Shown: positions 6,370 to 12,336 of the stretch, piece after piece
How positions within the stretch are numbered: the first letter of the stretch is position 1
How the letters are laid out: each line of letters starts with the position of its first letter
DNA from: Pseudomonadota bacterium
GTDB taxonomy: Bacteria > Pseudomonadota > Alphaproteobacteria > Acetobacterales > Acetobacteraceae
DNA length: 12,336 nt
Assembly (NCBI GenBank): GCA_021798375.1
Contig: JAJZHU010000040.1
Span: forward strand, 1-12,336
Direction: 5' to 3'
Notes under the pieces: generated by a model
What the model saw: only the letters and a program-made list of their open reading frames with translations
What the model was told of the DNA's origin: nothing
Databases searched by the model: none
Position numbers and translations under genes: made by a program

Positions 6370-7120
6370 TAGAGGATTCCAGCGCGGCAACGATCGACCG
6401 CGCGGTTTCCACCAGGATGGGCAGATGGCGGTCGATGGTTGCGCGCGTCATCGACCGTCCAAACGTGGTCATACCCAATGCCGCGATGGCGGTGCCGTCG
6501 CGCAACAGCGGAACCGCAAGTGTTGCGCTGCCGCGGGTATGTCCGGGTTGCCGCACGGCGTAACCATCGGCCCGGACGCGAACCATTTCCTGGCGCACCC
6601 AGCCAAGGGTTTGATCGGCGCCCGCCAGTGCTTCAAGCATCGAGCGCCGTTCGGCCTCGGAACAGAAGGCGAGATAGACCTGGCCCATCGCCGAATCGAA
6701 CAATCCCAAGCGATGCCCCAGCGTGGTGGTCTGAACCGCCAGCGGGCTGTAGGGCATGGTGGAAAATTGCACCACGATGGCATCCTGATCGGGCATCCCC
6801 AGCGCCAGCGGCCACTTGATCTGTTTGGTGATTTTCAATGCAATGGGGCGCCCGGCATCGATCAGCCGCGCATATTCGGTGTAACCGGCGTCGAGTTCGC
6901 GGATTTTGGCGGCGAGGCGGTAGGTTCCGGCGGGTTCCTCGGCGCGGACATATCCCTCGCCGATCAATGTCGCCAGCAAGCGCCACAGCGTCGGCTTGGG
7001 CAGGCGGGTGGCATTATGCAGATCGTGCAATGTCCAGACCGGGCGCTGGTTCATCGTGCGCAGCAAATTAAGCGCGCGCACCACGGCACGGATGGTTTCG
7101 TTCTTTGTTTTGTCGGGCAT
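6344..7120 (-). CDS. IclR-family transcriptional regulator, MhpR-like
   Basis: A 258-residue IclR-type regulator. The N-terminal winged helix-turn-helix spans about residues 9-70 (VRALNLLRTMN, LHDLHNATRLPKPTLWRLLATL, EGYVRAEEPAGTYRLA). The C-terminal effector domain has the LGHRLGLFDSAMGQVYLAF block and the VAVPLL-like strand (TLAVPLLRDG). It resembles E. coli MhpR, the activator of the 3-hydroxyphenylpropionate genes, in both halves (RALNLL, RRLL-like recognition helix, LAFC at 150-153). The likely effector is an aromatic acid. It starts only 17 bases after the stop of the last ABC permease gene. AGAAAGG (7133-7139 on the plus coordinates) overlaps that stop as the ribosome site, so it appears to be the fifth gene of the exporter operon. 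It faces the catabolic genes tail to tail and most likely controls them in trans. Confidence 0.9.
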   Translation of the reverse strand: MPDKTKNETIRAVVRALNLLRTMNQRPVWTLHDLHNATRLPKPTLWRLLATLIGEGYVRAEEPAGTYRLAAKIRELDAGYTEYARLIDAGRPIALKITKQIKWPLALGMPDQDAIVVQFSTMPYSPLAVQTTTLGHRLGLFDSAMGQVYLAFCSEAERRSMLEALAGADQTLGWVRQEMVRVRADGYAVRQPGHTRGSATLAVPLLRDGTAIAALGMTTFGRSMTRATIDRHLPILVETARSIVAALESSISPAGPDE

Positions 7121-7137
7121 CGATCAAATCGGCCTTT

Positions 7138-8247
7138 CTAAACGGCGCGTTTCCGAAACAACCAATCCGCGGCGATCAAGCTCGCCAACGCCAATGCGGC
7201 CATCGGCAAATATTGCGGCAACAGCGACATGAAACTCGGATGTTGGAGAAAGCTGCTGCGGATGACCACGAGGGCGTAGCGCAACGGGTTGATTAAGGTA
7301 AGATATTGGATGATTACCGGCATGTTGGAAATCGGCGTGGCGAAACCGGAAAGAATAATCGAAGGCACCATGAATAAAAATGCGCCGAGAAGCGCCTGCT
7401 GCTGCGTGGCCGCGATCGATGAGATCATCAAACCGATGCCTGTGATCGCCAGCACGAACAACAGCAAGCCCAGATAAAGCTGCAACAATCCGCCATACAG
7501 CGGCACTTTGAACCAAAAGACCGTGGCGAGGATGATAACGCTTCCCTCGATCACCCCGATCAACAAGCCGGGGATACTCTTGCCGAGCAGAATATCGAGA
7601 GGGCGCATTGGCGTCACCAAAATCTGGTCGAAGGTGCCTGCCTCGCGCTCCCGCGCCACCGAGAGGCCTACCACCAGCAAGGTGACAACCTGGGTCAACA
7701 GCGCCACGATTCCCGGAATGATGAACCACCGCGAATCAAGATTCTGATTGAACAGCGCGCGCGGAACAATCTCGGCCAGGGGCGGCGGCGCCCCGTGGGC
7801 GGTGGCCCAGGTTCGGCTGTAATTCATCAAGATGGTGTTGGCATAGCCAAGGATCAGCAACGCCGTGTTTGAATTGCGGCCATCGACGATGACCTGCACC
7901 GGCGCCGGTTGGTGGGTGAGCAGGTCGCGGCTGAAACGTGGATCTATCACCAGCACCATTTCGACCTGCCGGGAGTCGATCAACGATTTGATCTGATTGT
8001 CGCTGTTCAGCACGGCAAATTTCTCGAACGCCGCTGAGTTGGTAAAATGAGCCACCAAATCCAGCGAGGCAGTGCCGCGATCCTGGTTATATACCGCAAA
8101 GGGAACGTGATTGAGATTGAAAGTGGCCGCATAGCCAAACACGAGAAGCTGTACCAACGGCGGCCCCACCAAAACCATGCGGCTTTTCGCATCGCGCAGG
8201 ATGGCAAGGAATTCTTTGATGATCAGGGCCAGAACGCGATGATACAT
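7138..8247 (-). CDS. ybhR: ABC-2 type exporter permease, YbhR-like
   Basis: A 369-residue inner-membrane permease. It begins MYHRVLALIIKEFLAILRD, matching the start of E. coli YbhR (MFHR...; 368 residues). This is why the ATG at 8247 is preferred over an upstream in-frame start that would overlap the neighbouring gene. One membrane segment near residues 24-42 is followed by a large periplasmic domain to about 172 (VDGRNSNTALLILGYA inside it). A cluster of about five membrane segments completes the protein. The SVAREREAGTFDQILVTP coupling helix (197-213) and SSIAATQQQALLGAF are ABC-2 family marks. It starts 4 bases after the stop of the YbhS-like gene and should pair with it as a heterodimeric channel driven by the double ATPase. 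Confidence 0.88.
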   Translation of the reverse strand: MYHRVLALIIKEFLAILRDAKSRMVLVGPPLVQLLVFGYAATFNLNHVPFAVYNQDRGTASLDLVAHFTNSAAFEKFAVLNSDNQIKSLIDSRQVEMVLVIDPRFSRDLLTHQPAPVQVIVDGRNSNTALLILGYANTILMNYSRTWATAHGAPPPLAEIVPRALFNQNLDSRWFIIPGIVALLTQVVTLLVVGLSVAREREAGTFDQILVTPMRPLDILLGKSIPGLLIGVIEGSVIILATVFWFKVPLYGGLLQLYLGLLLFVLAITGIGLMISSIAATQQQALLGAFLFMVPSIILSGFATPISNMPVIIQYLTLINPLRYALVVIRSSFLQHPSFMSLLPQYLPMAALALASLIAADWLFRKRAV

Positions 8248-8251
8248 GGGA

Positions 8252-9376
8252 TCAATCCAGCCGTTTGCGGGCGGCAAGCCGTGCCGCGCCAAGAAAGACG
8301 ATGGCCATCACCACCAGGGCGAGGAAATTGGGCAGTATGACCGACCAGACCGTGCCGGCAAGAAACAGGCTTTGCAGGATGGCCACGAAATAGCGTGCGG
8401 CGACGATATGGGTAAAGACCTTGATCGGCCACGGCATACTGCCGATATCGAAGATGAAGCCGGAGAGAATAAAGGCGGGCAGGAAGGTGGTGATGATCGC
8501 GATCTGTCCGGCAACGAACTGGTTTTTGGCGATGGTCGAGATCAGCAGCCCCATGCCCAGCGAGGCCAGCATGAACAGGCTGGCGGAAAGGGTAAGGACC
8601 AGAATCGAACCATGCAGCGGCACATGGAATAAAAACACCGCGATGATCACCGCGACCACCATGCCGCCCAAGCCAAGAAAAAAATACGGCAGCACCTTGG
8701 AAATCAGGATTTCGAGCATGGTGACGCGCGTGACCATCAGCGCCTCCATCGTGCCGCGTTCCCATTCGCGCGCGATCACCAGCGCCGTCAGCAGCGCGCC
8801 GGTGAGCGTCATGATAACCGCGATCAGGCCCGGCACCAGATAGTCACGGCTGCTGACCGCCGGATTGAACCAGATGCGCGGCTCGATGGCGATCGGGATC
8901 GGGTCTTTGGCGCCGGATGCGGCCAACTGGCTGGAACGCCATATGGCCCAACTTTGCTGAACGTAATTTTCGATGATGCGCGCGTTATTGGCATCGACGC
9001 CGTTTACATAAACACCGATGGAAGGGTCTTGCCCGGCCGCGAGGCGGCGGGCAAAATCGCTTTGCAGCCAGACAAAACCGTCGATTTTTTCCTGCGCGAG
9101 GGCGGTTTGGGCGGCATCGGCGGTGGAGAAAACGCGCGGATCGAAATAGACCGAGTTGCTGAATTCCGTGGTGAAGCTCGACGCCGCCGCGCTTGGTTGC
9201 TCGACCGCGATGCCGAGTTTGATGTGCCTGGCGTCGAGCGAAACGCCATAACCGAACAGCAGCAGCAAAATGGCAGGCAGCAAAAAGGCGATGGCGATCG
9301 AGGATGGGTCGCGTAGAATCTGTAGGCTTTCCTTGCGGATCAGGCCGCGCAGCCGCATTACCACACCGGCTTTCAT
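8252..9376 (-). CDS. ybhS: ABC-2 type exporter permease, YbhS-like
   Basis: A 374-residue permease, close in length to E. coli YbhS (377). IRKESLQILRDPSSIAIAF leads into the first membrane segment (about 24-44). A periplasmic domain with DGFVWLQSDFARRL and WFNPAVSSRDYLVPG follows. After that come membrane segments with AREWERGTMEAL (202-212, coupling helix), LGMGLLISTIAKNQF (273-287), LSGFIFDIGSMPWP and ARYFVAILQSLFLAG (327-341). These blocks match YbhS nearly word for word in places. The ATG at 9376 overlaps the stop of the ATPase gene in ATGA, with GAGG 5 bases upstream. An internal ATG at residue 7 is the only real alternative start. Confidence 0.9.
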   Translation of the reverse strand: MKAGVVMRLRGLIRKESLQILRDPSSIAIAFLLPAILLLLFGYGVSLDARHIKLGIAVEQPSAAASSFTTEFSNSVYFDPRVFSTADAAQTALAQEKIDGFVWLQSDFARRLAAGQDPSIGVYVNGVDANNARIIENYVQQSWAIWRSSQLAASGAKDPIPIAIEPRIWFNPAVSSRDYLVPGLIAVIMTLTGALLTALVIAREWERGTMEALMVTRVTMLEILISKVLPYFFLGLGGMVVAVIIAVFLFHVPLHGSILVLTLSASLFMLASLGMGLLISTIAKNQFVAGQIAIITTFLPAFILSGFIFDIGSMPWPIKVFTHIVAARYFVAILQSLFLAGTVWSVILPNFLALVVMAIVFLGAARLAARKRLD

Positions 9377-11145
9377 GCCTGCCTCGCAAGCGCCGCGATT
9401 TGCGCGTCATTGGCTTCGATCAAGGCGATAAAGGCATCTTCCATGGTGGGATTGGGATGGCTTTCGTCGCGGCAATGATCCTTGAGCTGTTCCGATGTGC
9501 CTTCGGCCAGAATGCGGCCTTGCCCCATGATCACCAGGCGGTCGCAATATTCCGCCTCGTCCATGAAATGCGTGGTGACCAGAACGGTGACGCCGTGATC
9601 GGCCAACCCATTGATCCGCTGCCAGAATTCGCGCCGGGCCAGCGGGTCCACGCCGGAGGTGGGTTCATCCAGGAACAGAATTTCGGGTTCGTGCATCAAG
9701 GCGCAGGCAAGCGCCATGCGCTGCTTGAATCCAAGCGGCAGATCGCGGCTGGTGGCATCGCGAAAGGGCGTCAATTCGAACACCGAGAGCGCCCAATCGA
9801 TGCGCTGGCGTCGCTTCTGGCCGGTAAGCCCATAGGCGGCGCTGAAGAAACGTAGATTCTGCATGACCGACAGATCGCCATAAAGCGAGAATTTCTGCGC
9901 CATGTAGCCAAGCTGCCCGCGCGCGGTCGCGGCGGCGTGGCTAAGATCGAAGCCGCCCACCCGCAATGTGCCGCTGGAGGCCAGCAAAAGTCCGCACAAC
10001 ATGCGGAAAGTGGTTGATTTCCCGGCCCCATTCGCCCCAAGCAAGCCAAAAATTTCGCCGCGCCGGACGGTGAAGCTGATGTCATCGACGGCAAGAAAAT
10101 CGCCAAAACGCTTGATCAGATGTTTGACCTCGATCACGACATCGGCCGGTTGCGTCTGCGTGGAGGCGCGCGATGCGGGGTTCATGACGAGTGTCTTGGC
10201 GGGCGATTCCGCCATGGCCTTGATCTTTAATAAATCGATGAAGCGGTCTTCAAACCGCGGCGGCACGGGGATGACGACGGCATCCTTCAGCCCGGCTTCG
10301 CGCACCAGTTCGGGTTTCGCGTCGCGATCGAGCACAAGCCTTACGGATTCGCCCTGGATCACCGCATCGGTGACGCCCGCGCGCCCGGTTAATGCTGTTA
10401 GCGCCACCCGTTTCGACATGCCGGCCGCGCGCACCTGAAAGCTGCGTCCGGCCATGGATTTTGTAAAATCGCCGGGCGGGCCGGAGCCGATCAATTTGCC
10501 TTCGTGCAACAGCAGGACCTCGTCGCATTTTTCCGCTTCGTCGAGATAGGCGGTGGAAAGCAGCACGCTCATCCCCGCACCGCGCACCAGATGATCGACG
10601 ATCGACCAGAGTTCTCGCCGCGAGACCGGATCGACCCCCACCGTCGGTTCATCGAGCAACAGCAGCCGCGGCGGGTGAATGAGCGTGCAGGCCAGCCCCA
10701 GCTTTTGTTTCATCCCGCCGGAAAGCTTGCCGGCCAGGCGGGTGGTGAATGCGGCGAGCCCGGTCATGTGCAATAATTCGCCGTAACGCGCGGCCCGGAG
10801 GCCGGAGGCCAGGCCTTGCAGATCGGCGTAGAGATCGAGATTTTCTTGCACCGTCAGGTCTTCATAAAGACCAAATCGCTGCGGCATGTAGGAGATCATG
10901 CCCTGAACGGCGAGCGGGTCGGCGGCAACATCGACGCCGAACACGCGGACCCCGCCGGAATCGACGCGCAACAACCCGGCAATCACCCGCATCAATGTGG
11001 TTTTACCCGCGCCGTCGGGGCCGATCAGTCCGGTAACCAAACCGGGGGTGGTGGTGGCACTGACCTGATCGAGCGCCACCACAACGCGTTTGGCGATGGA
11101 AAAGCGCCGGGTGACCTGATCCAGCACAAGCGGCGGATCAGACAT
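9373..11145 (-). CDS. ybhF: Fused double-ATPase ABC exporter protein, YbhF-like
   Basis: A 590-residue protein with two ABC ATPase domains in one chain, as in E. coli YbhF (578 residues). Domain 1: Walker A GPDGAGKT (42-49), signature LSGGMKQ (141-147), Walker B LLLLDEP (161-167). Domain 2: Walker A GANGAGKS (370-377), signature-position LPLGFKQ (469-475), Walker B LFLDEP (490-495), H-loop TTHFMDEAE with His526. In domain 1 the H-loop histidine is replaced by Ala199 (STAYLDEAE), and in domain 2 the signature LSGG is LPLG. One composite ATP site is therefore degenerate and the other canonical. ATG at 11145 is preferred over an earlier TTG because it forms a TAATG stop-start junction with the membrane-fusion gene. 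It powers the two permeases encoded next in the operon. Confidence 0.93.
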   Translation of the reverse strand: MSDPPLVLDQVTRRFSIAKRVVVALDQVSATTTPGLVTGLIGPDGAGKTTLMRVIAGLLRVDSGGVRVFGVDVAADPLAVQGMISYMPQRFGLYEDLTVQENLDLYADLQGLASGLRAARYGELLHMTGLAAFTTRLAGKLSGGMKQKLGLACTLIHPPRLLLLDEPTVGVDPVSRRELWSIVDHLVRGAGMSVLLSTAYLDEAEKCDEVLLLHEGKLIGSGPPGDFTKSMAGRSFQVRAAGMSKRVALTALTGRAGVTDAVIQGESVRLVLDRDAKPELVREAGLKDAVVIPVPPRFEDRFIDLLKIKAMAESPAKTLVMNPASRASTQTQPADVVIEVKHLIKRFGDFLAVDDISFTVRRGEIFGLLGANGAGKSTTFRMLCGLLLASSGTLRVGGFDLSHAAATARGQLGYMAQKFSLYGDLSVMQNLRFFSAAYGLTGQKRRQRIDWALSVFELTPFRDATSRDLPLGFKQRMALACALMHEPEILFLDEPTSGVDPLARREFWQRINGLADHGVTVLVTTHFMDEAEYCDRLVIMGQGRILAEGTSEQLKDHCRDESHPNPTMEDAFIALIEANDAQIAALARQA

Positions 11146-12170
11146 TACCGGCTGCAAACGGCTTGCCCTTTTGCCGCGTGGTGCGCAAGATCGATGCTGA
11201 CCGTGGCGGGCATTCCCAACCGGAGCTGATTATTGTCGTCGCACACATAAACGCGCAGTTGATAGACCAGTTCGGCCCGTAGGTCCGGCGTTTCGACATT
11301 CTGCGGCGTGAACTCGGCATTTGGCGACAGATAGCCGACCCAGCCGGAATAGATCTTGCCCGGGTAGGAATCGGTGGTGATGTTCACGGCCATGCCGGGC
11401 TTGATTTTGCCGACCGAAATTTCCGGCACATAGGCGCGTACCCACAGCGGATTGGTCAGCGCGATGGTGTAAACCGGGGTTTGTGGCGTGGCCATATCGC
11501 CGGTTTCCAGAATGCGCTCCTCGATAATGCCGTCGGACGGGGCGTAAAGCTTGGTATCCCGCAATTCCACCGCCGCCAGATTGGCGTTGGCGATTGCCGC
11601 GTCGTGTGCCGCTTGCGCCGCGGTAATGTCTTCCTTGCGCGGCCCTTCGACGGCCAGAACATAGGCCTGCTTCGCCGCTTCGTAATTTTGCCCGGCCTTG
11701 TCGCGCGCGGCCCTGGCGTCGTCGCGTTGCTGGCGGGTGGCGGCGTTGGTTTGGGTCAGAGTGGCGTAACGCCAATAATTCACGGCATCATTCTGATACT
11801 CAACGGCCAGTGCATCCATTTGCGCCTTTGCCTGTGCGATCTGCTCGGGGCGGGATCCGGCCAACAACGCCGCCAGAATCTGTTTTTGATTTTGCGCCTG
11901 AGCCATGGCCGCCGTCCATGAGGCCCGATAGCGTTGATTGTCCATCTCGGCGATCAATTGCCCTTTTCGAACGCGATCGCCTTCTTGAACCAACAGATTT
12001 GTCACGAAACCGCTGTCGTTGAACGCGGCTTGAGCTTCACGAATATCCACGTTGCCGTAAAGAGTCAGCCGGTTTGTAACCGGTTTGTGGGTGAGAAAAT
12101 AGAAAATGGCGCCGCCGGCCAGCGCAAGGATAACCACGGCAAGAATGGCAATTCTTTTTCGTCGGTTCAA
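11145..12170 (-). CDS. ybhG: HlyD-family membrane fusion (periplasmic adaptor) protein, YbhG-like
   Basis: A 341-residue adaptor that would bridge the inner-membrane ABC complex and an outer-membrane channel. It has a basic N-terminus (NRRKR) and one membrane anchor (about 7-26). LTLYGNVDIREAQ (36-47) and the lipoyl half VQEGDRVRKGQL follow. A long alpha-helical hairpin runs from about 85 to 205 (alanine- and glutamine-rich, with LLAGSRPEQIAQAKAQMDAL). The second lipoyl half is TKLYAPSDGIIEERILETGD, and the C-terminal barrel contains VRAYVPE, YLSPNAEFTPQNVETPDLR and LVYQLRVYV. These match E. coli YbhG (332 residues) closely. The start is TTG at 12170, directly before the basic residues as in homologues, with AAAGG 10 bases upstream. 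TTG at 12242, giving 24 more residues, cannot be excluded. It is the first gene of the exporter operon. Confidence 0.88.
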   Translation of the reverse strand: MNRRKRIAILAVVILALAGGAIFYFLTHKPVTNRLTLYGNVDIREAQAAFNDSGFVTNLLVQEGDRVRKGQLIAEMDNQRYRASWTAAMAQAQNQKQILAALLAGSRPEQIAQAKAQMDALAVEYQNDAVNYWRYATLTQTNAATRQQRDDARAARDKAGQNYEAAKQAYVLAVEGPRKEDITAAQAAHDAAIANANLAAVELRDTKLYAPSDGIIEERILETGDMATPQTPVYTIALTNPLWVRAYVPEISVGKIKPGMAVNITTDSYPGKIYSGWVGYLSPNAEFTPQNVETPDLRAELVYQLRVYVCDDNNQLRLGMPATVSIDLAHHAAKGQAVCSR

Positions 12171-12270
12171 CGTACGGGTGCCTTTGAATTTGGATATCGA
12201 CGTGGCTGGCGATCGGCGAAAATTATTGCCGGCCCCACGCAAGCATTGAATTCACCCTATTCTGCCTTGG

Positions 12271-12293
12271 AGTATAAACAATGATGTACATCA
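12271..12293 (-). promoter_or_regulatory. Candidate exporter-operon promoter with a 12-bp palindromic operator
   Basis: Reading the minus strand, TATACT (12276-12271) is a good -10 match. It is preceded, 5 bases away, by the perfect palindrome TGATGTACATCA (12282-12293), which would sit in the -35/-10 spacer, a classic repressor position. No good -35 hexamer is visible 16-18 bases upstream. E. coli ybhGFSR is under the TetR-type repressor CecR, so a TetR-like protein encoded outside the window is one candidate; this is inference. Confidence 0.38.
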
Positions 12294-12336
12294 AAGAATT
12301 TTGCGCGTCCAGAGAACGTCCGTAAAGAGCTACATC

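Noticed and set aside
4591..6390. 599-codon open frame on the minus strand opposite the ThDP gene
   Set aside because: Its translation is rich in Arg, His, Gly and Gln with no recognisable domain, and it mirrors a well-supported ThDP enzyme. Long antisense frames are expected in GC-biased genes.
7138..8247. Exporter genes as the yhiI-rbbA-yhhJ type rather than the ybh type
   Set aside because: Two separate full-length permeases and a 590-residue ATPase without a fused membrane part fit the ybhG-F-S-R layout. The rbbA type has a larger fused ATPase-permease and a single yhhJ.
10816..11229. Plus-strand frame opposite the ATPase gene
   Set aside because: It is a shadow of the strongly supported YbhF-like gene, and its translation resembles no family.
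1..12336. Mobile element or phage island
   Set aside because: No transposase, integrase, terminal repeats, tRNA attachment site or phage gene is visible, and base composition looks even across the window.

Overview
The window is dense, high-G+C bacterial DNA. Its composition, the dnaE2-type polymerase at the left edge and the alternative start codons (GTG, TTG) suggest a proteobacterium, probably an alphaproteobacterium. No rRNA or other taxonomic marker is present, so this placement is weak. I see no tRNA or rRNA genes, CRISPR arrays, insertion sequences or integrases. No gap between genes exceeds about 170 bases.

Layout. (1) Bases 2-916 (+) hold the C-terminal part of an error-prone polymerase, DnaE2/ImuC, cut by the window edge and followed by a weak terminator. 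(2) Bases 1024-6369 (+) hold six tightly packed genes that look like an aromatic-catabolism cluster: an HpcH/HpaI-type aldolase, a two-domain cupin, an NTF2/SnoaL-like small protein, a class III (LigB-superfamily, MhpB-like) extradiol ring-cleavage dioxygenase, a carboxymuconolactone-decarboxylase-like protein, and a thiamine-diphosphate (ThDP) decarboxylase/carboligase. Start and stop codons overlap or nearly touch within genes 1-4 and again within genes 5-6, with one 91-base gap between the two blocks. (3) Bases 12170-6344 (-) hold a five-gene operon running the opposite way: a membrane-fusion protein, a double-ATPase ABC protein and two ABC-2 permeases in the order of Escherichia coli ybhG-ybhF-ybhS-ybhR, then an IclR-family regulator resembling MhpR.

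How it may work together. The extradiol dioxygenase would open a catechol-type ring. The aldolase would cleave a 4-hydroxy-2-oxo acid to pyruvate or a related 2-oxo acid plus an aldehyde. The cupin, NTF2-like, CMD-like and ThDP proteins are candidates for the steps before or between. The usual meta-pathway partners, an MhpC-type alpha/beta hydrolase and an MhpD-type hydratase, are absent from the window, so the cluster is not a textbook mhp pathway. The likely regulator sits at the tail of the efflux operon, 17 bases behind the last permease, and its 3' end overlaps the 3' end of the ThDP gene by 26 bp. This links a presumed drug/xenobiotic exporter physically with control of ring cleavage.

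The most interesting points are the unusual enzyme set around an MhpB-like dioxygenase, the regulator joined to the efflux operon, stacked inverted repeats in the leader before the aldolase, and a 12-bp palindrome at the candidate exporter promoter. Substrate and pathway assignments are inference. Family assignments rest on motifs recognised by eye and on remembered E. coli homologues.
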